From Sulfuriferula sp047300855 (GTDB lineage: Bacteria > Pseudomonadota > Gammaproteobacteria > Burkholderiales > Sulfuriferulaceae), in assembly GCF_047300855.1 (NCBI RefSeq), contig NZ_CP170197.1:3299342-3363341 (forward strand): a DNA stretch of 64,000 nt, written 5' to 3'. Shown here piece after piece: positions 35,456 through 44,555 of the stretch. The notes under the pieces are model-generated. The model saw nothing but the letters and a program-made list of their open reading frames with translations. It did not search any database and was not told where the DNA came from. Made by a program: the position numbers and the translations under genes. Within the stretch, counting starts at the first letter, position 1. The number at the start of each line of letters is the position of its first letter.

Positions 35456-36012
35456 TCCGCAAAAATCCCAGTGGCGACCTGCCCGTCATCCACGAATCCG
35501 CGTTTGTCGACCCCACTGCGATTATTTGCGGCAAGGTGCTCATCGGCGAAAATGTATTTATCGGCCCCTATGTAGTCATTCGTGCCGACGAGGTGGATGA
35601 CAGCGGCAATATGGAACCGATCTCCATCGGCGCCAATTCCAACATCCAGGACGGCGTCGTGATCCACTCCAAATCCGGCGCGCGGGTGAAGATCGGCGAA
35701 CACACCTCCATCGCCCACCGTTCCATCGTGCATGGCCCATGCGTGGTCGGCGACAACGTCTTCATCGGCTTCAACTCGGTGTTGTTCAACTGTGTAGTGG
35801 GCAAGCGCTGCGTGGTGCGCCACAATTCAGTAGTGGAAGGCTGCGAACTGCCGGACGGCTTCCATATCCCATCCACCACCAACATCCATGCCGATTCTGA
35901 TCTCAGCAAAATCGAACAGGTCGGGTTCCGCGAAGAAGACTTTTCCGAAGATGTGGCGCAGACCAACATCAACCTGGTGAAGGGTTACAAAAAGCTGCAG
36001 AACGAATTCTGA
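35452..36012 (+). CDS. Gamma-class carbonic anhydrase-like protein
   Basis: This 186-residue left-handed beta-helix protein carries the hexapeptide repeats of gamma carbonic anhydrases. The three zinc ligands are in place: His72 (VVIHS), His89 (IAHRS) and His94 (IVHGP), along with Arg44 and Gln66. It lacks the proton-shuttle loop of Methanosarcina Cam, as in CamH-like enzymes. It would interconvert CO2 and bicarbonate in the cytoplasm as a trimer. The ATGA overlap with the SulP gene implies coupled synthesis. Confidence 0.85.
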   Translation: MIRKNPSGDLPVIHESAFVDPTAIICGKVLIGENVFIGPYVVIRADEVDDSGNMEPISIGANSNIQDGVVIHSKSGARVKIGEHTSIAHRSIVHGPCVVGDNVFIGFNSVLFNCVVGKRCVVRHNSVVEGCELPDGFHIPSTTNIHADSDLSKIEQVGFREEDFSEDVAQTNINLVKGYKKLQNEF

Positions 36013-36077
36013 TCAGCCCCGGTTACGGTCTGCGAATCGACACGCAGATAGTCTGGTTAGCTGTATTCCTTGTCCGT

Positions 36078-36602
36078 TTACTTGGCTAGCCCCTGCGCGT
36101 TGCTGATCCCCGTCAGGATGCCTTGCATGAGCGCAGAAGGGCTGGGCGGACAACCTGGGACGGCAATATCCACCGGGATCACGTTGGATACGCGCCCGCA
36201 ACTCGCATAACTTTCTCCGAATACCCCCCCGGTACAGCCGCAATCGCCGATTGCCACCACCAGTGTCGGCTCAGGCATGGCTGCATAGGTGCGCTGCAGG
36301 GCCGTTTCCATATGCCGCGAAACCGGGCCGGTGACGAGCAGCATGTCTGCATGCCGCGGGCTGGCGACAAAATGAATGCCGAGCCCTTCCAGGTTGTAAT
36401 ACGGGTTGCTGAGGGCGTGGATTTCAAGTTCGCAACCGTTGCACGAACCGGCATCCACGTGACGAATCGCCAGCGCGCCGCCGAAGCGCCTGAGGATTTC
36501 ATCCTGCAAGCGCTGGGCAGTGCAGCGCAATGCGTCGTTAATCTCCGGCGGCGTCTCGGTTTTTATGCCCGACCGTAATATCTGTCTAATGATCTTGTGC
36601 AT
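36078..36602 (-). CDS. hyfI: Hydrogenase-4-like small subunit (HyfI/HycG/NuoB family)
   Basis: This 174-residue iron-sulfur subunit of a complex-I-like membrane complex keeps the four ligands of the proximal 4Fe-4S cluster: Cys54, Cys57 (SCNGC), Cys121 (GDC) and Cys151 (PGCPPSP). It has no hydrophobic segments and should sit at the interface between the large subunit and the membrane arm. GAGGAA lies just upstream of the ATG. It is the last gene of the six-gene cluster and faces the convergent carbonic anhydrase gene. Confidence 0.85.
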   Translation of the reverse strand: MHKIIRQILRSGIKTETPPEINDALRCTAQRLQDEILRRFGGALAIRHVDAGSCNGCELEIHALSNPYYNLEGLGIHFVASPRHADMLLVTGPVSRHMETALQRTYAAMPEPTLVVAIGDCGCTGGVFGESYASCGRVSNVIPVDIAVPGCPPSPSALMQGILTGISNAQGLAK

Positions 36603-36608
36603 GATTCC

Positions 36609-38150
36609 TCATAAATCGTGCCCGCTATAACTCAAGTTGAACGATTTATTGATGAGCGGAAAATCCGGAACGATATTGCCCAGCACCGCGTGCTCGATCA
36701 GCGGCCAGTTCTGCCACGACGGATCATGCGGATGCAGGCGGCGGATGCGATTGTCCGCTCCTGTTTCGAGTGCGACAAAGACCTCGCCGCGCCAGCCTTC
36801 CACCCAGCCCACGCCAATCGCGTTGTCGGGGGCTTTTGGCAGCGCCGTGAAAATCGCGCCGCCCGGCAACCCCTTCAGAATCAGACGGCAAAGGCGTATT
36901 GCCTCGTTCACCTCGTCAAAGCGAACCGTCACTCGCGCCGCGACATCGCCGTTGCGGTGCGTTGCCATCCGCACATCCAGTCTGTCATAAGGCGCAGTGG
37001 GAAATTGCGCGCGCAAATCCCAAGCCTGTGCGCTCGCGCGCCCCGCCAGTCCGCACAGCCCGAGGCCGACGGCCAGTTCCGGGGCAACCCGGCCGGCTCC
37101 GATAAAACGATCCTGCAGCCCCGCGTGGTCGTCGTAGATGTTGTGCAAACGGCTGACGGCCTGATCGAGCACGTCGAGCTCGGCCATCAGTCGAGCGCCA
37201 CCACTTTCATCCAGATCACTTTTCACGCCACCGGGAACAATGCTGTCCATCAGGTAGCGGTGTCCGAACAGCGCCGCGTTGCTGCGCAGCAGGTCTTCCT
37301 TGAGACAGGAGAACTGCGCCAGGCCAAAGGCCAGACCGGCATCGTTGCCCAGTGCGCCCAGGTCTCCCAGGTGGTTGGCCAGCCGCTCGCGTTCCAGCAG
37401 CAGAGCACGCAGCCACAGCGCCCGCTCGGGCGGCGTCCTATCCACCGCGCTTTCCGCCGCCATCGCGTAGGCCCATGCGTAGGCGACGGTGGAATCGCCA
37501 CTGATCCGCCCCGCGAGCCGCGCCCCGCTCTCCAGCGTCATCGCCTCAAACAGCTTTTCTATGCCCTTGTGGGTGTAGCCCAGGCGCGGTTCCAGGCGCA
37601 GGATTTTTTCGCCTATCACCGAAAAGCGGAAATGGCCGGGCTCAATCGTCCCGGCGTGCACCGGCCCGACTGCAATCTCGTGCACGCCGTCGCCTTCCAC
37701 GGTGACGAACGGGTAATCCTGCACTGTGGCAGGGTGCACGGTGCTGCCGTCGAAATCCTTGCGCAACGGATACTGGTCTGCTGGCCAGGCGCTGTGCCGC
37801 AGCCACGGACGCGCATCCTGCGGGTTGTGCGGATAAATGCCGAGCAAGTCACCGAGCGCGCGTTGCATGCGGCTCGCCACCGGGAAAATATCGTCAATGC
37901 CAGGATACGCTTCATGGTCGGCGGACAGCGTCAGCCACACCAGCCCGGAACGGATGACCAACGCCGCGTGCACGACAAAGCCACGCTGCAGTTCGCGTCG
38001 ATCGCTTCCCCACAGCGCGACCAGACGCCCGCCCTTGTCATGCACCTGCTGGCAGACCTGGCGCCATGCTGCGGCATCCACATCGCCGTGCCACACCGGT
38101 GCCGCACCGGGAAGCGCAGACAATGCAAGGTCAAAATCTTCGATGCGCAT
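36609..38150 (-). CDS. hyfG: Hydrogenase-4-like large subunit (HyfG/HycE family) lacking Ni ligands
   Basis: This 513-residue fusion has an N-terminal NuoC-like domain (about residues 1-140) and a NuoD/NiFe-large-subunit domain. In hydrogenases the nickel is held by two CxxC motifs. Here the first reads GRISGDSTVAY, with Ser217 and Ser220 at the cysteine positions. The second, SFNLSYSGHD near the C-terminus, has Ser507 and Gly510. All four ligands are absent, so hydrogen chemistry is not expected. AAGGAG lies ahead of the ATG. It lies between hyfF-like and hyfI-like genes. Confidence 0.88.
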   Translation of the reverse strand: MRIEDFDLALSALPGAAPVWHGDVDAAAWRQVCQQVHDKGGRLVALWGSDRRELQRGFVVHAALVIRSGLVWLTLSADHEAYPGIDDIFPVASRMQRALGDLLGIYPHNPQDARPWLRHSAWPADQYPLRKDFDGSTVHPATVQDYPFVTVEGDGVHEIAVGPVHAGTIEPGHFRFSVIGEKILRLEPRLGYTHKGIEKLFEAMTLESGARLAGRISGDSTVAYAWAYAMAAESAVDRTPPERALWLRALLLERERLANHLGDLGALGNDAGLAFGLAQFSCLKEDLLRSNAALFGHRYLMDSIVPGGVKSDLDESGGARLMAELDVLDQAVSRLHNIYDDHAGLQDRFIGAGRVAPELAVGLGLCGLAGRASAQAWDLRAQFPTAPYDRLDVRMATHRNGDVAARVTVRFDEVNEAIRLCRLILKGLPGGAIFTALPKAPDNAIGVGWVEGWRGEVFVALETGADNRIRRLHPHDPSWQNWPLIEHAVLGNIVPDFPLINKSFNLSYSGHDL

Positions 38151-38159
38151 GTGGCTCCT

Positions 38160-39608
38160 TCAACCGATCAACCGCGCTGCCTGGCGGTACCAGTCGGCAA
38201 GATACGGCGGGATGTACAGCCCGAGCAGCAACACCAGGGCAAGATGCACAAATACCGGAATCAGCGCGGGCGGGTGCGGCAGACGCTGGCCCGTCGTTTC
38301 ACCGAACACCATTTCCTGCACCCGGGTGAAAATGGCCGCAAAGGCGACCCCCAGCGCGACCAGCAGGAACGGCGTGGCCCAGGGATGCTCATGCATGGCG
38401 GTGGTAATAATCAGGAATTCACTGGCGAATACGCCGAACGGCGGCATGCCGAGGATGGCCAGGCTGCCCAGCATCAAGCCCCAGCCGATGGTGGGATTGG
38501 TATCGATCAGGCCGCGGATGTTTTCGATCAGCTGCGAACCCATTTTCTGTGCCGCATGTCCCACTGTAAAGAAGATGGCGGACTTGGTGAGCGAGTGCAC
38601 CGTCATGTGCAGCAACGCGGCGAAAGTGGCGACCGCGCCACCCATGCCGAACGCGAACGTCATCAGCCCCATGTGCTCGATCGAGGAATAAGCGAACATG
38701 CGCTTGACGTCTTTTTGCCGCGACAGGAAAAACGCCGCGACCACCACGCTGAACAGGCCGAACCCCATCATCAGGTTGCCGGCCAGGTGCGATCCGAGCG
38801 CCCCATCCACCAGCACCTTGCTGCGCACCACCGCGTACAGCGCGACGTTGAGCAGCAAACCGGAAAGCACCGCGGACACCGGCGTCGGGCCTTCGGCATG
38901 GGCATCCGGCAGCCAGTTGTGCAGCGGCGCCAGACCGACTTTGGTGCCGTAGCCCACCAGCAGAAAGACAAATGCCAGCGACAGCACGGTAGGTTCCAGA
39001 TGGCCTTTCACCTCGTTGAGATGCGTCCACAGCAGCGCGTCGCCGCCGGCGCCGAGTAGTTTTTCCGCCGCGAAATACAGCAGGATGGTGCCAAACAGCG
39101 CCTGCGCGATGCCCACACCGCACAGGATGAAGTATTTCCACGCCGCTTCCAGGCTGGCCGGGGTGCGGTACAGGCTGACCAGCAGCACGGTGGTGAGGGT
39201 GGCCGCTTCCATCGCCACCCACAGGATGCCCATGTTGTTGGTGGTCAGCGCCAGCAGCATGGTAAAGGTGAACAGCTGGTACATGCTGTGGTAGAGGCGC
39301 AGCATGTTCGCCGACAGCTTGCCGTGGTGCTGTTCGATGCGCATGTATGCGCGCGAAAACAGCGCAGTGGTGAATCCCACGAAGGCAGTCAGAGCAACCA
39401 GGAAAACGTTGAACGAGTCGATGAAGAACTGTTCGCTGAACGCCGTCATTGGCCCGCCGTTGACGATGCGGGCGGTGAGAACGACAGCGGCAATGAAGGT
39501 GGCCAGACTCATCAGCGTATTGAGTTCATGCGCCCAGCGCTTGTGGCCGAACAGGGCCAGCAATATCCCGCCGCACAGAGGAACTCCCAATAGCCAAAGA
39601 ATTTCCAC
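38160..39608 (-). CDS. hyfF: Membrane antiporter-like subunit (HyfF/NuoN-M family)
   Basis: This 482-residue protein of about 14 membrane helices belongs to the Mrp-antiporter-like subunits of complex I and group 4 hydrogenases. It has the hydrophilic-in-membrane LHNWLPDAHAEGPTPVSAVLSG motif shared by NuoL, NuoM and NuoN, with conserved lysine and glutamate positions expected for proton transfer. The start is GTG at 39608, with GAGG upstream; HyfE ends two bases before it on the same strand. Confidence 0.87.
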   Translation of the reverse strand: MEILWLLGVPLCGGILLALFGHKRWAHELNTLMSLATFIAAVVLTARIVNGGPMTAFSEQFFIDSFNVFLVALTAFVGFTTALFSRAYMRIEQHHGKLSANMLRLYHSMYQLFTFTMLLALTTNNMGILWVAMEAATLTTVLLVSLYRTPASLEAAWKYFILCGVGIAQALFGTILLYFAAEKLLGAGGDALLWTHLNEVKGHLEPTVLSLAFVFLLVGYGTKVGLAPLHNWLPDAHAEGPTPVSAVLSGLLLNVALYAVVRSKVLVDGALGSHLAGNLMMGFGLFSVVVAAFFLSRQKDVKRMFAYSSIEHMGLMTFAFGMGGAVATFAALLHMTVHSLTKSAIFFTVGHAAQKMGSQLIENIRGLIDTNPTIGWGLMLGSLAILGMPPFGVFASEFLIITTAMHEHPWATPFLLVALGVAFAAIFTRVQEMVFGETTGQRLPHPPALIPVFVHLALVLLLGLYIPPYLADWYRQAARLIG

Positions 39609-39609
39609 C

Positions 39610-40269
39610 TCAATCCTCTTTCAGTTTTTCCAGATTTTTAATATCCAGACTGTCGAAAGTTTCCCGGATCTGGAAGAAGAAAATGCCGAAAATGAAGGTT
39701 CCCACCAGCACGTCAAGCGCGATGCCCAGCTCAACCACCATCGGCATGCCGTAAGTGGCACTGGTGGCGGCAAAGAACAGCCCGTTTTCCATCGCCAGGA
39801 AGCCGACCACCTGCGCCACAGCCTTGTGCCGGGTAATCATCATCAGGAACGACAACAGTACGCTGGCCATGGCGATGCCCAGGGTGCTGCGGGTAATGGT
39901 GTCGGCCAGTTGCGAAATTGGCGCCGCCAGGTTGAAGGCGAAGATCACCAGGGCGATGCCGACCAGCATGGTCGTCGGGACGTTGATCATGGTTTCCACG
40001 TCCCACTTGATATTGAGGCGGATAATCAACCGGTGCAGTATCCAGGGCAGCAGGAACGCCTTCAGTACCAGGGTTAAAAAGGCCGAATAATACAAATGCG
40101 GCTGGTGGGTAGAGTACGCCACTACCGTGGTACTCAGCGCCAGTATGAACCCCTGCCAGGCGAACAAGTGGATCAGGGATAGAATACGCCGCTGCGACAG
40201 CATGGCGAAGGCGATCAACAGCAGCAGCGCCGCCAGAAAATTAATCAGTTGTCCGGTAAATGTAGCCAT
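39610..40269 (-). CDS. hyfE: Membrane subunit HyfE-like (NuoK-related)
   Basis: This 219-residue hydrophobic protein with six to seven predicted helices fits HyfE of the hydrogenase-4 complex, whose C-terminal half is related to NuoK. It connects antiporter subunits in the membrane arm. It is packed tightly between HyfC-like and HyfF-like genes (3-base and 1-base gaps). Confidence 0.85.
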   Translation of the reverse strand: MATFTGQLINFLAALLLLIAFAMLSQRRILSLIHLFAWQGFILALSTTVVAYSTHQPHLYYSAFLTLVLKAFLLPWILHRLIIRLNIKWDVETMINVPTTMLVGIALVIFAFNLAAPISQLADTITRSTLGIAMASVLLSFLMMITRHKAVAQVVGFLAMENGLFFAATSATYGMPMVVELGIALDVLVGTFIFGIFFFQIRETFDSLDIKNLEKLKED

Positions 40270-40272
40270 CGT

Positions 40273-41208
40273 TTACAGCTCCAGCATCAGCATCCCCAGA
40301 ACCGCAAGCAGAAACGCGGTTCCCAGAAATTCCGGTGCGCGAAAAATACGCAGCTTGGCCGACAGGGTCTCCAGCAGGGCAAGCCCGGCGCCACCCAGCA
40401 GCAGTTTAACGAACAGCACCGCCAATGCCAGCGGTACGGCGCTCCAGTCACCCGCACTGGCGATACCCCATGGCAGAAACAAGGCGATCCCGATCGCACT
40501 GTAATTGCTCAGTTTGATTGCGCTTGCCCATTCGATCAGCGCCAGGTGGCGCGCCGAATATTCGAGAATCATGGCCTCGTGGATCATGGTCAGTTCCAGA
40601 TGGGTGGCGGGATTATCGACCGGAATGCGGGCGTTTTCGGCCAGCGCCACCATCGCAAAAGCCACGGCGGCGAAGGCGAGACTGGGATAAAGCACGAATT
40701 CCCGGTGTGCGAGCGCCTCGACGATGGTGGTGAGCGAGGTGGAATGGGCGATCAGCGCAGGCATGAAAAGTATCATCAGCAGAGCCGGTTCCGCCAGACT
40801 GGCCACCAGCATCTCGCGCCGCGCACCCATACTGCCGAACGCGGTGCCGATGTCCATGGCCGCGAGCGCCGCGAACAGCCGCGCCAACGCGAACAATCCC
40901 ACCAGCGCGATGACGTCGGCAGCCGCGGCAAATGGCAGGTCCGTCGCCACCATCGGAACAATGCTCGCGACCAGCACCATGCAAGCGAACTGGATATACG
41001 GGGCGGTGCGAAACAGGGGCGATGCATTGTCCGCCAGTACCGCGTCTTTATGGAACAGCTTGTGCAAAACCCGATACGGCTGTAGCACCCCGGCACCGCG
41101 CTTGTTCTGTAGCCAGGCGCGACATTGATTGACCCAGCCCAGCAGCAGCGGTGCCAGCACCACGATGAGCAGGGTTTGGAATAGCTGGGAGAAAATGGAA
41201 GAGATCAT
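40273..41208 (-). CDS. hyfC: Membrane subunit HyfC/HycD-like (NuoH family)
   Basis: This 311-residue protein of about eight helices belongs to the NuoH/HycD family, the subunit that couples the electron-transfer module to the proton path. The first cytoplasmic loop reads WLQNKRGAGVLQPYRVLHKLFHKD, in line with family members, and EYSARHLALIEWA contains a charged membrane segment. The start at 41208 overlaps the HyfB-like stop as ATGA; an open frame continuing to 41346 lies inside that gene. Confidence 0.86.
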   Translation of the reverse strand: MISSIFSQLFQTLLIVVLAPLLLGWVNQCRAWLQNKRGAGVLQPYRVLHKLFHKDAVLADNASPLFRTAPYIQFACMVLVASIVPMVATDLPFAAAADVIALVGLFALARLFAALAAMDIGTAFGSMGARREMLVASLAEPALLMILFMPALIAHSTSLTTIVEALAHREFVLYPSLAFAAVAFAMVALAENARIPVDNPATHLELTMIHEAMILEYSARHLALIEWASAIKLSNYSAIGIALFLPWGIASAGDWSAVPLALAVLFVKLLLGGAGLALLETLSAKLRIFRAPEFLGTAFLLAVLGMLMLEL

Positions 41209-43256
41209 CGGGTAAACAGCAGCAGGAACAGTAGCGTGACGAGGCTGTACAGCAGATAAATGTGGATGCGGCCATGCTGTAATGTGCTCATCTTCAGGGA
41301 GATGCGCTCGACCAGCCGCGCGATGGGCAGGTAAAGCGCGTACCACAGCTTGTCCTCCGCCTTGCCCTGATAATGGGGGTGCGCATCGAACGGACTCGGC
41401 ATCTGGCGCTCAATGCGGAAAAACGGCTCGAAGATCTGTTTGATCGGCTGCCCGAACCCTTCCGCCGTATCCTGCATGCGCGCCGTTTGCTGCGGATATC
41501 CGCAATCCCAGGCCGGGCCGCGCCGCATGCGCCCATGGTAGAGTTTGCGCACCAGCACGAAAGTCAGCAGCAGCAAGGCCAAGATGCCGAGCAGAAACAG
41601 CAGCGGACTGTAGCTCGCGTGTTCAGGGGTCGTCGCTACGACGAACAGCCAGCCGGACTGGGCCGCCGTAGCGCCTACTGTATGGCCGGTCAGCAGCCGG
41701 GTAACCTGATCCAGCTGCAGCAGCACGAACACCGGCGCCAGGCCGAGTGCCACGCAACCCAGCGCAAGCCAGCTCAGGCCAATCCGCTCCAGCCAATTGG
41801 CATCGTGCGCGGTGGCGAGCCTTGCCTCGCGCGGCTGGCCAAGAAAGATCACGCCGTAGAACTTGACCATGACATAACCTGCCAGTGCGATGGCGAGCAC
41901 CACCGCCGCCGCCTCCACCGGCACCAGCATGCTCAGGTAGGAACTGGGCAGGCTCGGGGTCGCCAGAAACGCCTGCAGCAACAGCCATTCCGAGACAAAA
42001 CCATTGAGCGGCGGCAACCCGGCCATGGCAAGGGTGCCGATCAGCGCCAGCCATGCGACCCAGGGCATGCTGCGGATCAGGCCGCCCAGTTTGCCCAGAC
42101 TGCGTTCCCTGGTCGAGTGCAGCACCGTACCAGTGACCAGGAACAGGAGGCTTTTGAAAAACGCGTGGTTGAGGCAGTGATACAGGGTTGCCGCCAGCGC
42201 GAGGGCGGCAAGCGCGCCCAGCGCATAGACATGAAAAATCAGCGTCAGCCCGATGCCCACCAGAATGATGCCGATGTTCTCGATCGAAGAATACGCGAGC
42301 AGGCGTTTCATGTCGGTCTGCACCGCCGCGAACATCACGCCGAACAGCGCAGTCAGCAGGCCGAGCAACAGCGCCAGCACGCCCCACCACAACAGTTGCG
42401 CCTGCAACAGGTCGAAAGTCACACGCAATAATCCATAAATCGCCGTCTTCAGCATCACGCCGCTCATCAGCGCGGACACCGGTGAGGGCGCGGCCGGGTG
42501 GGCCTCCGGCAGCCAGACATGGAGCGGCAAAATCCCCGCCTTGGCACCGAAACCGAACAGCGCCAGAAGAAATGTCGCGCTTGCCCAGAATTCGCTCAGA
42601 TGGCTGGCGCGCATGGTCGCGAAAGTAAAGTCGCCATGCCCGCCTTGCATGACGCCAAAACTCAACAGAATGCCGATGGCACCGAGATGGGCGATCAAGA
42701 GGTAAAGAAAACCCGCGCGGCGGATTTCGGGAACCTTGTGGTTGCTGGTGACCAGGAAGTACGAAGACAGCGCCATCGTTTCCCACGCCACCATGAACAG
42801 ATACGCATCGTCGGCAAGCATCACCAACGCCATCGCGGCGAGGAAAAAGTGATACAGGAGGCCGTGCATACCTGGTGAAGTGCCCTCGCCTTTACGGAAA
42901 TAGCCGGCCGAATAAATCGAAATCCCGGCTGACACGGCTCCAAGCAGCACCAGGAAAAATGCCGACAGAGCGTCCAGCCGCAGGTGAAAAGGCAAGCCGG
43001 GCAGCCCCAGCACCAGGACAGCCGTCTCCGGCCGCGCCGCCATGCCGATCAGGCCTGCACCTGCCAGGATCAGCCCGCCCACTGCACCCAGCGGAAACAG
43101 GACATGCCCTACAAAACGCAGACTCAGCGGGGCGAACAGACCAAGCACTCCCAGCGCGATCCAGAGCACGATGACGCCGAGCATCACATCTATCGGCAAG
43201 GGACTAAACAGGATCGCTGTAAGACTGTCCATAATCGGCTTCGACAATAGCACCAT
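41205..43256 (-). CDS. hyfB: Membrane antiporter-like subunit (HyfB/NuoL family)
   Basis: This 683-residue protein of 14-16 membrane helices is the NuoL-like antiporter subunit of the complex, close to the 672 residues of E. coli HyfB. The central motif LPLHVWLPEAHPAAPSPVSALMSG is intact, followed by a lateral C-terminal extension with RRGPAWDCGY. It is first of the six hyf-like genes. The start at 43256 is used; an ATG at 43232 is also possible, neither with a clear ribosome site. No dabA-type (DUF2309) partner is nearby, so it is not a Dab system. Confidence 0.87.
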   Translation of the reverse strand: MVLLSKPIMDSLTAILFSPLPIDVMLGVIVLWIALGVLGLFAPLSLRFVGHVLFPLGAVGGLILAGAGLIGMAARPETAVLVLGLPGLPFHLRLDALSAFFLVLLGAVSAGISIYSAGYFRKGEGTSPGMHGLLYHFFLAAMALVMLADDAYLFMVAWETMALSSYFLVTSNHKVPEIRRAGFLYLLIAHLGAIGILLSFGVMQGGHGDFTFATMRASHLSEFWASATFLLALFGFGAKAGILPLHVWLPEAHPAAPSPVSALMSGVMLKTAIYGLLRVTFDLLQAQLLWWGVLALLLGLLTALFGVMFAAVQTDMKRLLAYSSIENIGIILVGIGLTLIFHVYALGALAALALAATLYHCLNHAFFKSLLFLVTGTVLHSTRERSLGKLGGLIRSMPWVAWLALIGTLAMAGLPPLNGFVSEWLLLQAFLATPSLPSSYLSMLVPVEAAAVVLAIALAGYVMVKFYGVIFLGQPREARLATAHDANWLERIGLSWLALGCVALGLAPVFVLLQLDQVTRLLTGHTVGATAAQSGWLFVVATTPEHASYSPLLFLLGILALLLLTFVLVRKLYHGRMRRGPAWDCGYPQQTARMQDTAEGFGQPIKQIFEPFFRIERQMPSPFDAHPHYQGKAEDKLWYALYLPIARLVERISLKMSTLQHGRIHIYLLYSLVTLLFLLLFTR

Positions 43257-43316
43257 CTGCGTGCCCCTGTCACCCAGCGCAGGGCGATCAGGTCACGGCA
43301 GTACGCCACGCCCCGG

Positions 43317-44513
43317 CTAGGCGCCGGTCGCTTTCAGCGCGTCCGGATGCCAGCCCAGCAGCGCCAGCAGCACGAAAAACCCCAGCACATAGCCTACCGG
43401 CACAAACCAGCCCTGCCTGATCCATTGCCAGGTGTTTTTGGCCTCAGGAAAGCCGTTGCAGATGGCCACCCCGGCGGAGGAACCGAACCAGATCATCGAA
43501 CCGCCATAACCCACGGCGAACGCCAGCATGCCCCAGTCATAGCCGCCCTGCTTCAACGCCAGCGCGGTGAGCGGAATGTTGTCGAACACCGCGCTGACGA
43601 AGCCCAGGCCCAGCGTGGTATGCCAACTGGGCAGCGGCAGTGCGGCCACCGGCATGAGTGACGCAGCCAGCACCAGCGCGATCAGAAACAGGGTGCCCTT
43701 CCAGGCGATTTTCGCCTCGGCCCAGGGGATGGGATGGAACAGGCCACCGATCAGCACTGCGATCCATGCTCCCAGCGCGGGGAAATCCACCAGCACATTG
43801 CCCGCCACCGCACCACCGATAATCAGCCCCGCCACCAGCACCCGGGTCAATACCACGACACTCAGAATCCCCAACTCTTCGACATCCACATGTACGCCGC
43901 TGCACGGGTCGGCCTGGATCGGTTGGTAACGGTGCTGGGCGCGGCTGGCAAACACGCCCACCACTAGCATTGCCACGCTCGACGCAATAAATGCATCGGC
44001 AACGTGCAGCGCAGGCACCCCGGCAATCCACATCATGGTGGTGGTGGTATCGCCCACCACCGAACCCGCACCGCCGGCATTGCTGGCCGCCACAATCGCC
44101 GCCAGAAAGCCCACGCTGACGCGCCCGTCGAAAACCTTGCGCGCCACCACGCCGCCCAGGATGGCGGCGGCGATGTTGTCGAGAAAAGTCGACATCAGCG
44201 CCACCAGGATCAGCAACACAAAGCCGCCCTTCCAGTCATCGGGCAGGATGCGCGGCATCAGGTCGGGCACACCGGAATCCTCGAAATGCTTCGCCAGGAT
44301 CGCAAAGCCCAGCAGCAGGCCGAGCAGGTTCAGTACCAGCTTCCATTCGTGCAGGAAATGCAGCGCCAGCGCGTAGTCCTGTGCCAGCCATTTATACGCG
44401 CCAATCGCCGCCAACCCGGCCAGCGCGATGGGCAGATTGTGGCGGTGCAACACCGCCACGCCCAGCAGGGTAAGCGCAAACAGGATGAATTCGATGGGAA
44501 TGCCGGCAATCAT
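43317..44513 (-). CDS. NhaD-like sodium/proton antiporter (ArsB/NhaD superfamily)
   Basis: This 398-residue inner-membrane protein has about 12 helices and the superfamily loops: FLDNIAAAILGGVVA, SNAGGAGSVVGDTTTTMMWI, and in the second half SAVFDNIPLTALAL and GSSAGVAICNG. The GDTTTTMMWI motif is of the NhaD type, which exchanges sodium for protons. It ends 60 bases before the HyfB-like start on the same strand and may be co-transcribed with the complex. A citrate or other anion substrate cannot be excluded. Confidence 0.75.
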   Translation of the reverse strand: MIAGIPIEFILFALTLLGVAVLHRHNLPIALAGLAAIGAYKWLAQDYALALHFLHEWKLVLNLLGLLLGFAILAKHFEDSGVPDLMPRILPDDWKGGFVLLILVALMSTFLDNIAAAILGGVVARKVFDGRVSVGFLAAIVAASNAGGAGSVVGDTTTTMMWIAGVPALHVADAFIASSVAMLVVGVFASRAQHRYQPIQADPCSGVHVDVEELGILSVVVLTRVLVAGLIIGGAVAGNVLVDFPALGAWIAVLIGGLFHPIPWAEAKIAWKGTLFLIALVLAASLMPVAALPLPSWHTTLGLGFVSAVFDNIPLTALALKQGGYDWGMLAFAVGYGGSMIWFGSSAGVAICNGFPEAKNTWQWIRQGWFVPVGYVLGFFVLLALLGWHPDALKATGA

Positions 44514-44555
44514 GTTTGGTTAGTACGGCTGGATGTTGCCGTTAATGCCATGCCC

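Noticed and set aside
36609..38150. Annotation as a functional NiFe hydrogenase large subunit
   Set aside because: Both cysteine pairs that bind nickel are missing, so only the family, not the activity, is supported.
36618..39059. An 813-codon open frame on the plus strand across the hyf-like genes
   Set aside because: It is antisense to two clearly conserved genes, is rich in Arg, Gln and His as expected for a GC-rich shadow frame, and has no family features.
41205..43256. DabB subunit of a Dab-type carbon pump
   Set aside because: No DUF2309 DabA partner is present, and the gene is embedded in a full hyf-like operon.
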